Of a stretch of DNA of 64,000 nt, positions 6,787-13,891 are shown piece by piece; the stretch's first letter is position 1, and each line of letters begins with the position of its first letter. The notes below the pieces were generated by a model. The model worked only from the letters and a program-made list of their open reading frames with translations. It was not told where the DNA came from and did not search any database. The DNA is from JAXMCK01 sp046349395 (GTDB lineage Bacteria; Pseudomonadota; Alphaproteobacteria; Geminicoccales; Geminicoccaceae). The DNA is taken from positions 186,001 through 250,000 of the forward strand of contig JAXMCK010000006.1 of assembly GCA_046349395.1 (NCBI GenBank), written 5' to 3'. Made by a program: the position numbers and the translations under genes.

Positions 6787-7446
6787 ATGTCGTCCCGCTC
6801 GCGTCCTGCACCCTACCCGCCCCGGCCCGTCGTCGCCGGCCGCAAGGCCAGCGCGATGCGCCGGGTCGCGGCCGGGCAGGATGTCGTGGCCGCCGCACGG
6901 GCCGCGCGACTGTCGGTCGAGGACGTCCGGGCCATGCTCGCCTGCGGAAGCGTCGGCCGAGTGCTGGCGACGTGGCGTGATCTGCTGGGACTGATCGACA
7001 GCGTGCGACTGCGCCTGCTGCGCTTCATCGGCCTCGTCGTCGTGCTGGAGGCGGTGGAGGAGCGCGAGTCCCGGGTCTGTGCTTGGTTCTTCTCCGAGAG
7101 CCAGCGCGGCCGCGATCCGTTCGAGGTGCTGGCCCAGTCGGTGATGCGCATGCTGACGCGCACGCCGCGCGAGCCGCACGGCCGACCTCCGCCGACCCCA
7201 CCCGGCGCGTGCGATCCGATGTCCGACGCCTACGCCGCCCGTGCCCGTCTGCGCATCGTGGCGATGCTGCGCATGCGCGTCATCGAGGAGATCGCCTGGC
7301 GCCGCGCCGACCTCCTGGAAGAGCTGGGCCACGATCCCGAAAAGCCGGTGCCCGGCGCCCTCGACTGGCTGCCCGGGCTCGGTCTGCCACCGATGCCGAT
7401 GGACTCGGTCATGACGCCCGTGCCGGAGCCCCGCGCCGGACCTTAG
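6787..7446 (+). CDS. Hypothetical protein with possible HTH
   Basis: A 219-residue protein from the ATG at 6787. The frame is open upstream to 6667, but those codons cover the palindrome and AT-rich leader and look non-coding. No family is recognised. Visible features are an Arg/Pro-rich basic N-terminus, an AARAARLSVEDVRAMLACG segment near residues 35-55 that could be a helix-turn-helix, a hydrophobic helix LLRFIGLVVVLEAVEE, and a proline-rich middle (about residues 128-142). GC content returns to the chromosomal level. The palindromic site in front hints at a self-regulated DNA-binding protein, but this is inference. Confidence 0.6.
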   Translation: MSSRSRPAPYPPRPVVAGRKASAMRRVAAGQDVVAAARAARLSVEDVRAMLACGSVGRVLATWRDLLGLIDSVRLRLLRFIGLVVVLEAVEERESRVCAWFFSESQRGRDPFEVLAQSVMRMLTRTPREPHGRPPPTPPGACDPMSDAYAARARLRIVAMLRMRVIEEIAWRRADLLEELGHDPEKPVPGALDWLPGLGLPPMPMDSVMTPVPEPRAGP

Positions 7447-7564
7447 ACGCGGTCCGCCCGACCTCGCCCCGTCCGCCAACCTCAAGTCTCATCGCCAATC
7501 CCTCACCAGCCCCCAGCCGATCCAAGGCTGCCCGGGGCCGATCCCGATTCCACCTTCCTGAACC

Positions 7565-7603
7565 GACCCCGTGGGGGTCCGGGGGAGCGCGGTGCGCTCC
7601 CCC
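7565..7603. repeat. REP-like double hairpin
   Basis: Two adjacent perfect hairpins: GACCCC/GGGGTC (7565-7579, 3-base loop) and a 10-bp stem GGGGGAGCGC/GCGCTCCCCC (7581-7603, GGT loop). Tandem GC-rich stem-loops in an intergenic position resemble REP/BIME-type repeats. Without a T-run it is not a convincing terminator. A remnant of a REP-associated transposase lies 2.5 kb upstream. Confidence 0.5.
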
Positions 7604-7696
7604 GCCGATCTCCCCTGTCCAAAGCCCCCTGGTGAACTCCGCCCTGCCGCGTTAGTGCCGTTCTCAAGAACAACGGCACCGCCCGAGGCTCGGCCC

Positions 7697-8809
7697 TTGC
7701 CCGACATCCGTCTGGATCGCGTCACGAAGCTGTATGCGGGCGGGGTGCCTGCGGTGAAGGACGTCTCGCTGACCATTCGGGACGGCGAGTTCATGGTGCT
7801 CCTGGGGCCGTCGGGCTGCGGGAAGTCGACCACGCTCCGGATGATCGCCGGGCTCGAGAGCATCAGCGAGGGCGATCTCTATCTGGGCGAGCGGCGGATC
7901 AACGAGGTCGATCCGAAGGACCGGGACCTCGCCTTCGTGTTCCAGAACTATGCCCTGTTCCCGCACATGACGGTGCGGGGTAATCTCACCTTCGGCATGC
8001 GGCTGCGCGGCGTGGGGCAAAGCGAGCAGGAGAAGAAGCTCGCCGAGGTGTCGGCCCTCCTGGGCCTCGCCGATCTCCTGGAGCGCAAGCCCGGGCAGCT
8101 TTCGGGCGGGCAGCGGCAGCGGGTGGCGCTTGGGCGGGCGTTGCTGCGCGAGCCCGTGGCCTTCCTGCTCGACGAGCCGCTCTCGAACCTGGACGCCAAG
8201 CTGCGGGCGCAGATGCGGATCGAGCTCGTGAAGCTGCACCGGCGGATCGGGCGCACCATCGTGCACGTCACCCACGACCAGGTCGAGGCGATGACGATGG
8301 CCGAGCGCATCTGCATCATGCAGGACGGCCGCGTGGTGCAGGTGGGGGCCCCGATGGAAGTCTATCTCAACCCCGCCTCCACCTTCGTCGCCGGCTTCCT
8401 GGCGAGCCCGCCCATGAACCTGCTGCCGGCCCGCCTGGAGGGGACCGCCGCCGTCACCGCCCCGGGCTTGCGCCTGCCGCTGAGCGAGAGCCAGGGTGCC
8501 GCCCTGGGCCCGTCGCGGGACAGGGAGGTCACGCTCGGCATCAGGCCCGAGGACCTGTCGGCCGACGGCCCGATCCCGGGGAGCGTGCCCATCGACGTCA
8601 CCACGGTCGCGGTCGAGGCGCTGGGGCCCGAGGCGATCCTCGTCGGCAGTGTCGGCGAGGCCGAGCTGTCGGCCCGCATGCCGGCGGGCTTCACGGCCCC
8701 CATCGGGCAGACGCTGCGCCTGTGGCTCGACCCGGCCAGGATCCGCCTCTTCGACGCCACGACCGGGCTCGCCTTGCCCATGCCCCCCGCAACCAGGAGC
8801 CTCACATGA
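7697..8809 (+). CDS. Sugar ABC transporter ATP-binding protein (UgpC/MsmX type)
   Basis: A 370-residue ATPase from a TTG start at 7697 with GAGG about nine bases upstream. This start gives the usual N-terminus (PDIRLDRVTKLY); the frame continues upstream only through hairpin DNA. Walker A GPSGCGKST is at residues 37-45, signature LSGGQ at 135-139, Walker B FLLDEP at about 156-161, followed by D-loop and H-loop (HVTHDQ). The C-terminal 130 residues form the TOBE/MOP regulatory domain typical of CUT1 importers. It should energise the permeases at 146-958 and 2256-3131, from which it is separated by the island. Confidence 0.9.
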   Translation: MPDIRLDRVTKLYAGGVPAVKDVSLTIRDGEFMVLLGPSGCGKSTTLRMIAGLESISEGDLYLGERRINEVDPKDRDLAFVFQNYALFPHMTVRGNLTFGMRLRGVGQSEQEKKLAEVSALLGLADLLERKPGQLSGGQRQRVALGRALLREPVAFLLDEPLSNLDAKLRAQMRIELVKLHRRIGRTIVHVTHDQVEAMTMAERICIMQDGRVVQVGAPMEVYLNPASTFVAGFLASPPMNLLPARLEGTAAVTAPGLRLPLSESQGAALGPSRDREVTLGIRPEDLSADGPIPGSVPIDVTTVAVEALGPEAILVGSVGEAELSARMPAGFTAPIGQTLRLWLDPARIRLFDATTGLALPMPPATRSLT

Positions 8810-9600
8810 TCGAGTGGCTCGGCACCGCCAAGCCGGTGATCGCCATGGTCCACTTCCCGGCCCTGCCGGGTGCGCCGCTCTACGACAAAAGGGGCGGCAT
8901 GGCGGGTGTGATCGAGCACGCCGCGCGCGACATCGAGGCGCTGCAGGGGGGCGGGATCGACGCCGTGATGTTCGGCAACGAGTGCGACCGCCCCTACCAG
9001 CTGAAGGCGCCGCCCGAGGGCCTGGCCGCCATGACGGCCGCCGTCGCCGCGCTGAAGCCGATCCTGAAGGTCCCGTTCGGGGTCAACTATCTGTGGGACC
9101 CGGTCGCCACCGTGGCACTCGGGGTCGCGACCGGGGCCGTGTTCGCGCGCGAGATCTTCACCGGCCTCTTCGCGTCCGACATGGGCCTGTGGGAGCCGCG
9201 CTGTGCCGAGGCGCTGCGCCTGCGCGCCAATTGCGGCCGCGAGGACCTGAAGCTGCTCTACAACGTCAACGCCGAGTTCGCCTCCTCGCTCGACCCGCGC
9301 CCGACCGCGACCCGTGCCAAGAGTGCCGTCTTCTCCTCGCTGGCCGACGTCATCTGCGTCTCCGGCGGCATGACGGGCGAAGGGGTGGCGAAGTCCGAGA
9401 TCGCCGAGGTGAAGCGGGAGGTGCAGGGTGTGCCCGTCTTCGCCAACACAGGCGTGCGGATCGACACCGTGGAAGAGATCTTCAAGGTCGCCGACGGCTG
9501 CGTCATCGGCACGCACCTCAAGGTCGACGGCGACACCTGGAATCGGGTCGACGGCGACCGCGTGGCCCGCTTCATGGACAAGGTGCGGAGCATCCGCTGA
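8806..9600 (+). CDS. BtpA/SgcQ family protein
   Basis: A 264-residue protein whose start (KPVIAMVHFPALPGAPLYD) and internal motifs (GIDAVMFGNECDRPY, LYNVNAEFASSL, VFANTGVRIDTVEEIF, VADGCVIGTHLKVDG) are those of the BtpA/SgcQ family, a TIM-barrel group. SgcQ lies in the enteric sgc sugar cluster; BtpA was named for photosystem I biogenesis in cyanobacteria, and the enzymatic reaction is not established. The ATG overlaps the ATPase stop (ATGA). Between a sugar transporter and a sugar kinase it most likely acts as an aldolase-, isomerase- or epimerase-like enzyme on the phosphorylated sugar, which is inference. Confidence 0.85.
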   Translation: MIEWLGTAKPVIAMVHFPALPGAPLYDKRGGMAGVIEHAARDIEALQGGGIDAVMFGNECDRPYQLKAPPEGLAAMTAAVAALKPILKVPFGVNYLWDPVATVALGVATGAVFAREIFTGLFASDMGLWEPRCAEALRLRANCGREDLKLLYNVNAEFASSLDPRPTATRAKSAVFSSLADVICVSGGMTGEGVAKSEIAEVKREVQGVPVFANTGVRIDTVEEIFKVADGCVIGTHLKVDGDTWNRVDGDRVARFMDKVRSIR

Positions 9601-9603
9601 GCC

Positions 9604-11070
9604 ATGGCCGTCGTCCTCGGCCTCGACATCGGCACCACCTCCACCATCGGCATCCTGATCGACACCGCGAGCCGGACGACGCTCGCGACATCCAGCCGCC
9701 CCGTCCGCCTCTACAGCGAGCACCCCGGCTGGGCCGAGGAAGACCCGGCCGAGTGGTGGGCCAACACCGCCGCGATCTGCCGCGAGCTGACGGAGACGAC
9801 CGGCAGGGTTCCCGAGGCGATCGGCGTCACCGGCATGCTGCCGGCCGTGGTCTTGCTCGACGCCGAGGGCCGGAACTTGCGCCGCAGCATCCAGCAATCC
9901 GACGGCCGCACAGGTGCCGAGGTCGCCGAACTGGCGGCAGAGATCGACGAGCCCGCCTTCCTCGCCCGCACCGGTCAGGGGGTGAGCCAGCAGCTCGTCG
10001 CCGCCAAGCTCCGCTGGCTCGGGAAGCACGAGCCCGAGACCGTCGCCGCCACCGCCACGCTCTTCGGCTCCTACGACTACATCGTCTGGCGGCTCACAGG
10101 GCAACGCAGCCTGGAGCAGAACTGGGCGCTCGAGTCCGGCTTCTACGACCTCGCCACCGCCGACCTCGCCGACGACCTCGTCGCTCTCGGCGGCCTACGC
10201 CGTGACCAGCTGCCGCCCGTGCGCCGCTCGTCGGAGATCGTCGGCTGTGTCACGCCCGAAGCCGCCGCGGCCACGGGCCTGCCTGCCGGTACCCCCGTCG
10301 TCGCCGGCTGTGCGGACCACATCGCCTCGGCCTATGTCGCAGGCGTCACCGGGCCCGGCGACTGCCTGATCAAGTTCGGCGGGGCCGGCGACATCATGCT
10401 GGCGACGGCCGAGCCGAAGCCCGACCCGCGCCTGTTCCTCGATTTCCACATCATGCCCGGCCTGTTCATGCCGAACGGCTGCATGGCCTGCTCCGGTGCG
10501 CTCTTGAATTGGTTCGTCGCCGAGCTGGGCGGCGGCCGCAGCCATGCAGAGCTGGACCGCCTCGCCGAGAAGGTGCCGCCCGGCTGCGACGGCCTCGTCT
10601 GCCTGCCCTACTTCCTCGGCGAGAAGACCCCGATCCAGGATCCGGCCGCGCGCGGCGTCTTCATGGGCCTCACCCTCGCCCATGGTGCCGGCCACCTCTG
10701 GCGCGCTCTGCTGGAGGCGGTCGTCTTCGGCTTCCGCCATCACATCGAGGTCGCTCGTGAGCTGGGCTATCCCGTCACGCGTGTGCTCGCCTCCGACGGC
10801 GGGACCGCGAGTGCGGTCTGGATGCAGATCGCCGCCGACGCGCTGGGCCAGCCGGTCCAGCTGCTCACCGGTCACCCGGGCTCGTGCCTCGGTGCCGCTT
10901 GGGTCGCCGCCATGGGCACCGGTCTCGCCGACGACTGGGCCGGCGTGCAGGACTATGTAGGGCAGGGCCGGACGGTGCGGCCCGATCCGGCGACGGCAGC
11001 GGCGTATGGTGGCGCCTACCGCCTCTACCGCGACGGCTATCTGGCGCTGAAGCCGCTGTTCCGGGGGTGA
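9604..11070 (+). CDS. FGGY-family carbohydrate kinase
   Basis: A 488-residue sugar kinase of the xylulokinase-like FGGY family. It has the N-terminal phosphate loop GLDIGTTSTIGILID, the sugar-domain GVTGMLPAVVLLD segment, a KFGGAGDIML adenosine-domain strand, and the C-terminal GGTASAVWMQIAADALG motif equivalent to the FGGY signature. It starts by ATG three bases after the BtpA stop and ends just before a terminator hairpin, so it closes the operon. The phosphorylated substrate (ketopentose, polyol or similar) cannot be read from the sequence. SDR plus kinase suggests oxidation to a ketose and then phosphorylation. Confidence 0.9.
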   Translation: MAVVLGLDIGTTSTIGILIDTASRTTLATSSRPVRLYSEHPGWAEEDPAEWWANTAAICRELTETTGRVPEAIGVTGMLPAVVLLDAEGRNLRRSIQQSDGRTGAEVAELAAEIDEPAFLARTGQGVSQQLVAAKLRWLGKHEPETVAATATLFGSYDYIVWRLTGQRSLEQNWALESGFYDLATADLADDLVALGGLRRDQLPPVRRSSEIVGCVTPEAAAATGLPAGTPVVAGCADHIASAYVAGVTGPGDCLIKFGGAGDIMLATAEPKPDPRLFLDFHIMPGLFMPNGCMACSGALLNWFVAELGGGRSHAELDRLAEKVPPGCDGLVCLPYFLGEKTPIQDPAARGVFMGLTLAHGAGHLWRALLEAVVFGFRHHIEVARELGYPVTRVLASDGGTASAVWMQIAADALGQPVQLLTGHPGSCLGAAWVAAMGTGLADDWAGVQDYVGQGRTVRPDPATAAAYGGAYRLYRDGYLALKPLFRG

Positions 11071-11077
11071 AACGAAA

Positions 11078-11098
11078 AAGCCGCCCGAAGGCGGCCTT
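11078..11098. terminator. Rho-independent terminator between kinase operon and tRNA-Ala
   Basis: GCCGCC-CGAA-GGCGGC (11080-11095). Read on the minus strand it is a TTCG tetraloop hairpin followed by TTTTT, the correct orientation to terminate the tRNA-Ala transcript. On the plus strand it is followed only by CTTTG, so it may also stop the kinase operon less efficiently. Confidence 0.8.
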
Positions 11099-11114
11099 TG
11101 CGGTATCGGAGAGT

Positions 11115-11190
<76 letters not shown>

Positions 11191-11290
11191 ACCTGGGCTC
11201 CCGGTTGCCCGGAGCGAGCGCGGCTTCTACGCAAGATGGCCCCCCTTGGCAAGGCCGATCCGGGCGCTTCAGCCGCGCACATTCTCCGGT

Positions 11291-11671
11291 CTAGCGGGCT
11301 TCCTCTTCGTCGATCTCGCCCTCGATGACGTCGGTCATGTCCTCGTCCTCACCGAGCTCCGACGCGTCCTCGATCAGCGCATCGTCCTCGTCCGCGGACT
11401 CCTCGGCCTCCAGCGGCACGTCGTCCTCGAGCTCGACTTCGGCCTCTGTGTCCTCGAGCTCGGCGTCCGTCTCCGTGTTCGGATCGGCCACCACCTCCTC
11501 GTCGGCCACGGCCGCCGCGCGCGCGGCGGGCCTTGCCCGGCGGCGCGTCAGCACCTCGACATCGAACACCGCCCCGCAGGACGGGCAGACGATCGGCGAG
11601 CGACCGAAATCATAGAAGCGGGCCCCGCAGCTCAGGCAGGACCGCTTGGTGCCCCATTCCGGCTTGGGCAA
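11291..11671 (-). CDS. FYDLN-acid domain protein (TIGR02300 family)
   Basis: A 126-residue protein. The N-terminus PKPEWGTKRSCLSCGARFYD with a second CPSC pair forms a small zinc-ribbon, and the remaining two thirds is almost pure Asp/Glu, ending DEEEAR. This is the TIGR02300/FYDLN-acid architecture found in alphaproteobacteria next to aroA. I place the start at the TTG at 11671 because it gives the conserved PKPEWG beginning and has GGAG seven bases upstream; the longer frame to 12265 is antisense to aroA. The biochemical role is not known; a nucleic-acid-linked function is only suggested by the zinc ribbon. Confidence 0.85.
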   Translation of the reverse strand: MPKPEWGTKRSCLSCGARFYDFGRSPIVCPSCGAVFDVEVLTRRRARPAARAAAVADEEVVADPNTETDAELEDTEAEVELEDDVPLEAEESADEDDALIEDASELGEDEDMTDVIEGEIDEEEAR

Positions 11672-11837
11672 GCGTACTCTCCAAGGGAAAATTGACTGCG
11701 ACGGGTCGCAAAAAGCGGCGCGTCGCATGGCATGATCGCCTCCCCCTGTCAAAAGCAAAGTGATCGCGTTAAGAGCGCCGCCGCGGGTCCGGCAGCAGCC
11801 GCGCCGAGCTCCGCCTAGCCCTTTCCATCTGCGCGGG

Positions 11838-13172
11838 ATGACCTCGATGTTGTTGCGGGCAGCGCCCCATGGCGCCCTGTCCGGCACCACCACGCTGCCG
11901 GGCGACAAGTCGATCTCCCACCGGTCCCTGATGTTCGCGGCACTGGCCGTCGGCGAGAGCCGGATCGACGGCCTCCTCGAAGGCGAGGACGTGCTGGCGA
12001 CCGCGCGCGCCCTGCGGCATCTGGGCGTGGACGTCCGGCGCACCGGCGAGGGCTCCTGGTCGGTACACGGTGTCGGCGTCGGTGGTCTCGCCGAACCGGC
12101 CGAGGTGCTCGACATGGGCAATGCCGGTACCGGTGCCCGCCTGCTCATGGGCATCCTCGCCGGCCACGGCTTCACGAGCTTCCTCACCGGCGACGCCTCG
12201 CTGCGCTCGCGCCCCATGCGGCGTGTGGCCGAGCCCCTGACCCGGATGGGTGCGACCTTCGTCACCCGCAGCGGCGGCCGTCTGCCGGCGGCGCTCAGCG
12301 GTCGTGCCGACCTGCTGCCGCTCGCTTACGAGAGCCCCGTCGCCTCGGCCCAGGTGAAGTCGGCCATCCTGCTGGCCGGCCTGCACGCACCCGGCCGCAC
12401 CAGCGTGATCGAGCCCGCACCCTCGCGCGACCATACCGAGCGCATGCTCACCGGCATGGGTGCGGTGGTCCACGCCGAGACCCTGCCCGACGGCCGCTAT
12501 CGCGCCTCGATCGACGGCCAGCCGGAGCTGAAGCCGCAGCACTTCGTCGTGCCGGGCGACCCCTCCTCGGCCGCCTTCCCGATGGTCGCCGCCGCCGTCA
12601 CGCCAGGGAGCCGCGTGCGCCTCGACGCCGTCGACGTGAACCCGCTGCGCACGGGCCTTCTCCTGACGCTGCAGGAGATGGGGGCCGCAATCACGCTCCA
12701 CGACGAGCGCCTGGTCGGTGGCGAGCCCGTCGCCGACATGACCATCGTGGGCGGCCCGCTGCGGGCGATCGAGGTGCCGGCGTCGCGCGCCGCCACCATG
12801 ATCGACGAGTATCCGGTGCTGGCGGTAGGTGCCGCTTTCGCCGAGGGCAACACCATCATGCGGGGCCTCTCCGAGCTGCGCGTGAAGGAGAGCGACCGCC
12901 TCGCCACCATGGCCGACGGCCTCGCCGCCTGTGGCGTGAAGGTCGAGGTCTCGGGCGACGACCTCGCCGTCACCGGCGGGCGTGCGCCGAGGGGCGGCTG
13001 CCTGATCGACGCCAAGCTCGACCATCGCATCGCCATGAGCTTCCTGATCCTGGGCGGTCGCGCGGTAGAACCGATCGACGTCGCCGGGGCGGAGGCCATC
13101 GAGACGAGCTTCCCCGGCTTCCGCGACCTGATGAACGGCCTCGGCGCCGCCATCACCGAGCCCGCACCGTGA
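11838..13172 (+). CDS. aroA: 3-phosphoshikimate 1-carboxyvinyltransferase (EPSP synthase, class II-like)
   Basis: A 444-residue cytoplasmic enzyme that transfers enolpyruvate from PEP to shikimate-3-phosphate in aromatic amino-acid synthesis. Motifs: PGDKSISHRS at 21-30, GNAGTGAR at 94-101, SAQVKSAILLAGL, RDHTERML, TMIDEYPVLAVGAAFAEG, ELRVKESDR and LDHRIAMSF. The GDKSISHRS and RDHTE forms follow class II enzymes such as CP4. Position 97 is Gly where CP4 has the Ala linked to glyphosate tolerance. Start: ATG at 11838, with ATG 11847 also possible; the upstream frame to 11760 lacks family character. cmk overlaps its stop. Confidence 0.95.
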   Translation: MTSMLLRAAPHGALSGTTTLPGDKSISHRSLMFAALAVGESRIDGLLEGEDVLATARALRHLGVDVRRTGEGSWSVHGVGVGGLAEPAEVLDMGNAGTGARLLMGILAGHGFTSFLTGDASLRSRPMRRVAEPLTRMGATFVTRSGGRLPAALSGRADLLPLAYESPVASAQVKSAILLAGLHAPGRTSVIEPAPSRDHTERMLTGMGAVVHAETLPDGRYRASIDGQPELKPQHFVVPGDPSSAAFPMVAAAVTPGSRVRLDAVDVNPLRTGLLLTLQEMGAAITLHDERLVGGEPVADMTIVGGPLRAIEVPASRAATMIDEYPVLAVGAAFAEGNTIMRGLSELRVKESDRLATMADGLAACGVKVEVSGDDLAVTGGRAPRGGCLIDAKLDHRIAMSFLILGGRAVEPIDVAGAEAIETSFPGFRDLMNGLGAAITEPAP

Positions 13173-13822
13173 GCGGGCCGCTCGTCGTCGCGGTCGACGG
13201 CCCGGCCGCGTCGGGCAAGAGCACCCTCGCCAGGCGCCTCGCCCACGAGTTCGGCCTGCCCTTCCTGGACACCGGGCTTCTCTACCGTGCCGTCGGCCGT
13301 CGGATGCTGGACGAGGGTCTGTCCCCCGACGACGCGGAGGGTGCCGTCGCGGTGGCGCGGAAGCTCGAGGCGAGCGACGTGGAGCCGTCGCGGCTGCGCG
13401 GCGAAGGTGTCGGGCAGCGCGCCTCGCAAGTGGCCGCGATCCCCGAGGTGCGGGCGGCCCTGCTGCCGTTCCAGCGCTGCTTCGGCGGCGATGAGGGTGC
13501 CGTCCTGGCGGGCCGCGACATCGGTACCGTGGTGCGCCAGGACGCCACGGTGAAGCTCTTCGTGACCGCGTCCGAGGACGAGCGCGCGCGGCGGCGTCAT
13601 CAGGAGTTGCAGCATCGCGGCGAAACCCCTACTTTCGAGGCTGTTCTCCTGGAGTTGCGTGAGCGTGATCGCCGCGATGCAGAGCGGGCGGTCGCGCCGC
13701 TTCGCGCTGCGGAGGACGCCTGGGTGCTGGATACCACCGATCTCGATGCCGACGCGGCCTTCGACGCCGCCAGGCGGCACATCGAGGCCGCGGCCGGGGC
13801 TATGGCCCGCGACCGACGGTAG
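13169..13822 (+). CDS. cmk: Cytidylate kinase
   Basis: A 217-residue (d)CMP kinase making (d)CDP from (d)CMP and ATP. P-loop GPAASGKST at residues 11-19, then LDTGLLYRAVG, the CMP-binding AGRDIGTVV region and the lid/C-terminal RRRHQEL...ERDRRD arginine-rich segment. Length is normal for the bacterial enzyme. The GTG start overlaps the aroA TGA (GTGA), so the two are translationally coupled. This aroA-cmk-rpsA order is common in proteobacteria. Confidence 0.96.
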   Translation: MSGPLVVAVDGPAASGKSTLARRLAHEFGLPFLDTGLLYRAVGRRMLDEGLSPDDAEGAVAVARKLEASDVEPSRLRGEGVGQRASQVAAIPEVRAALLPFQRCFGGDEGAVLAGRDIGTVVRQDATVKLFVTASEDERARRRHQELQHRGETPTFEAVLLELRERDRRDAERAVAPLRAAEDAWVLDTTDLDADAAFDAARRHIEAAAGAMARDRR

Positions 13823-13857
13823 GCAGGTCTCTCGCCGAGGACTGGCACAACCCTAGC

Positions 13858-13879
13858 CCGGATCCCGCAACGGATCCGG
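13858..13879 (+). promoter_or_regulatory. Hairpin in rpsA leader
   Basis: CCGGATCC-CGCAAC-GGATCCGG is a perfect 8-bp stem with a six-base loop, ending four bases before the GGAG ribosome site of rpsA. The position suits translational control, and S1 is known to repress its own mRNA in E. coli, although through different leader structures. Confidence 0.55.
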
Positions 13880-13891
13880 TTCGGAGCAGAC

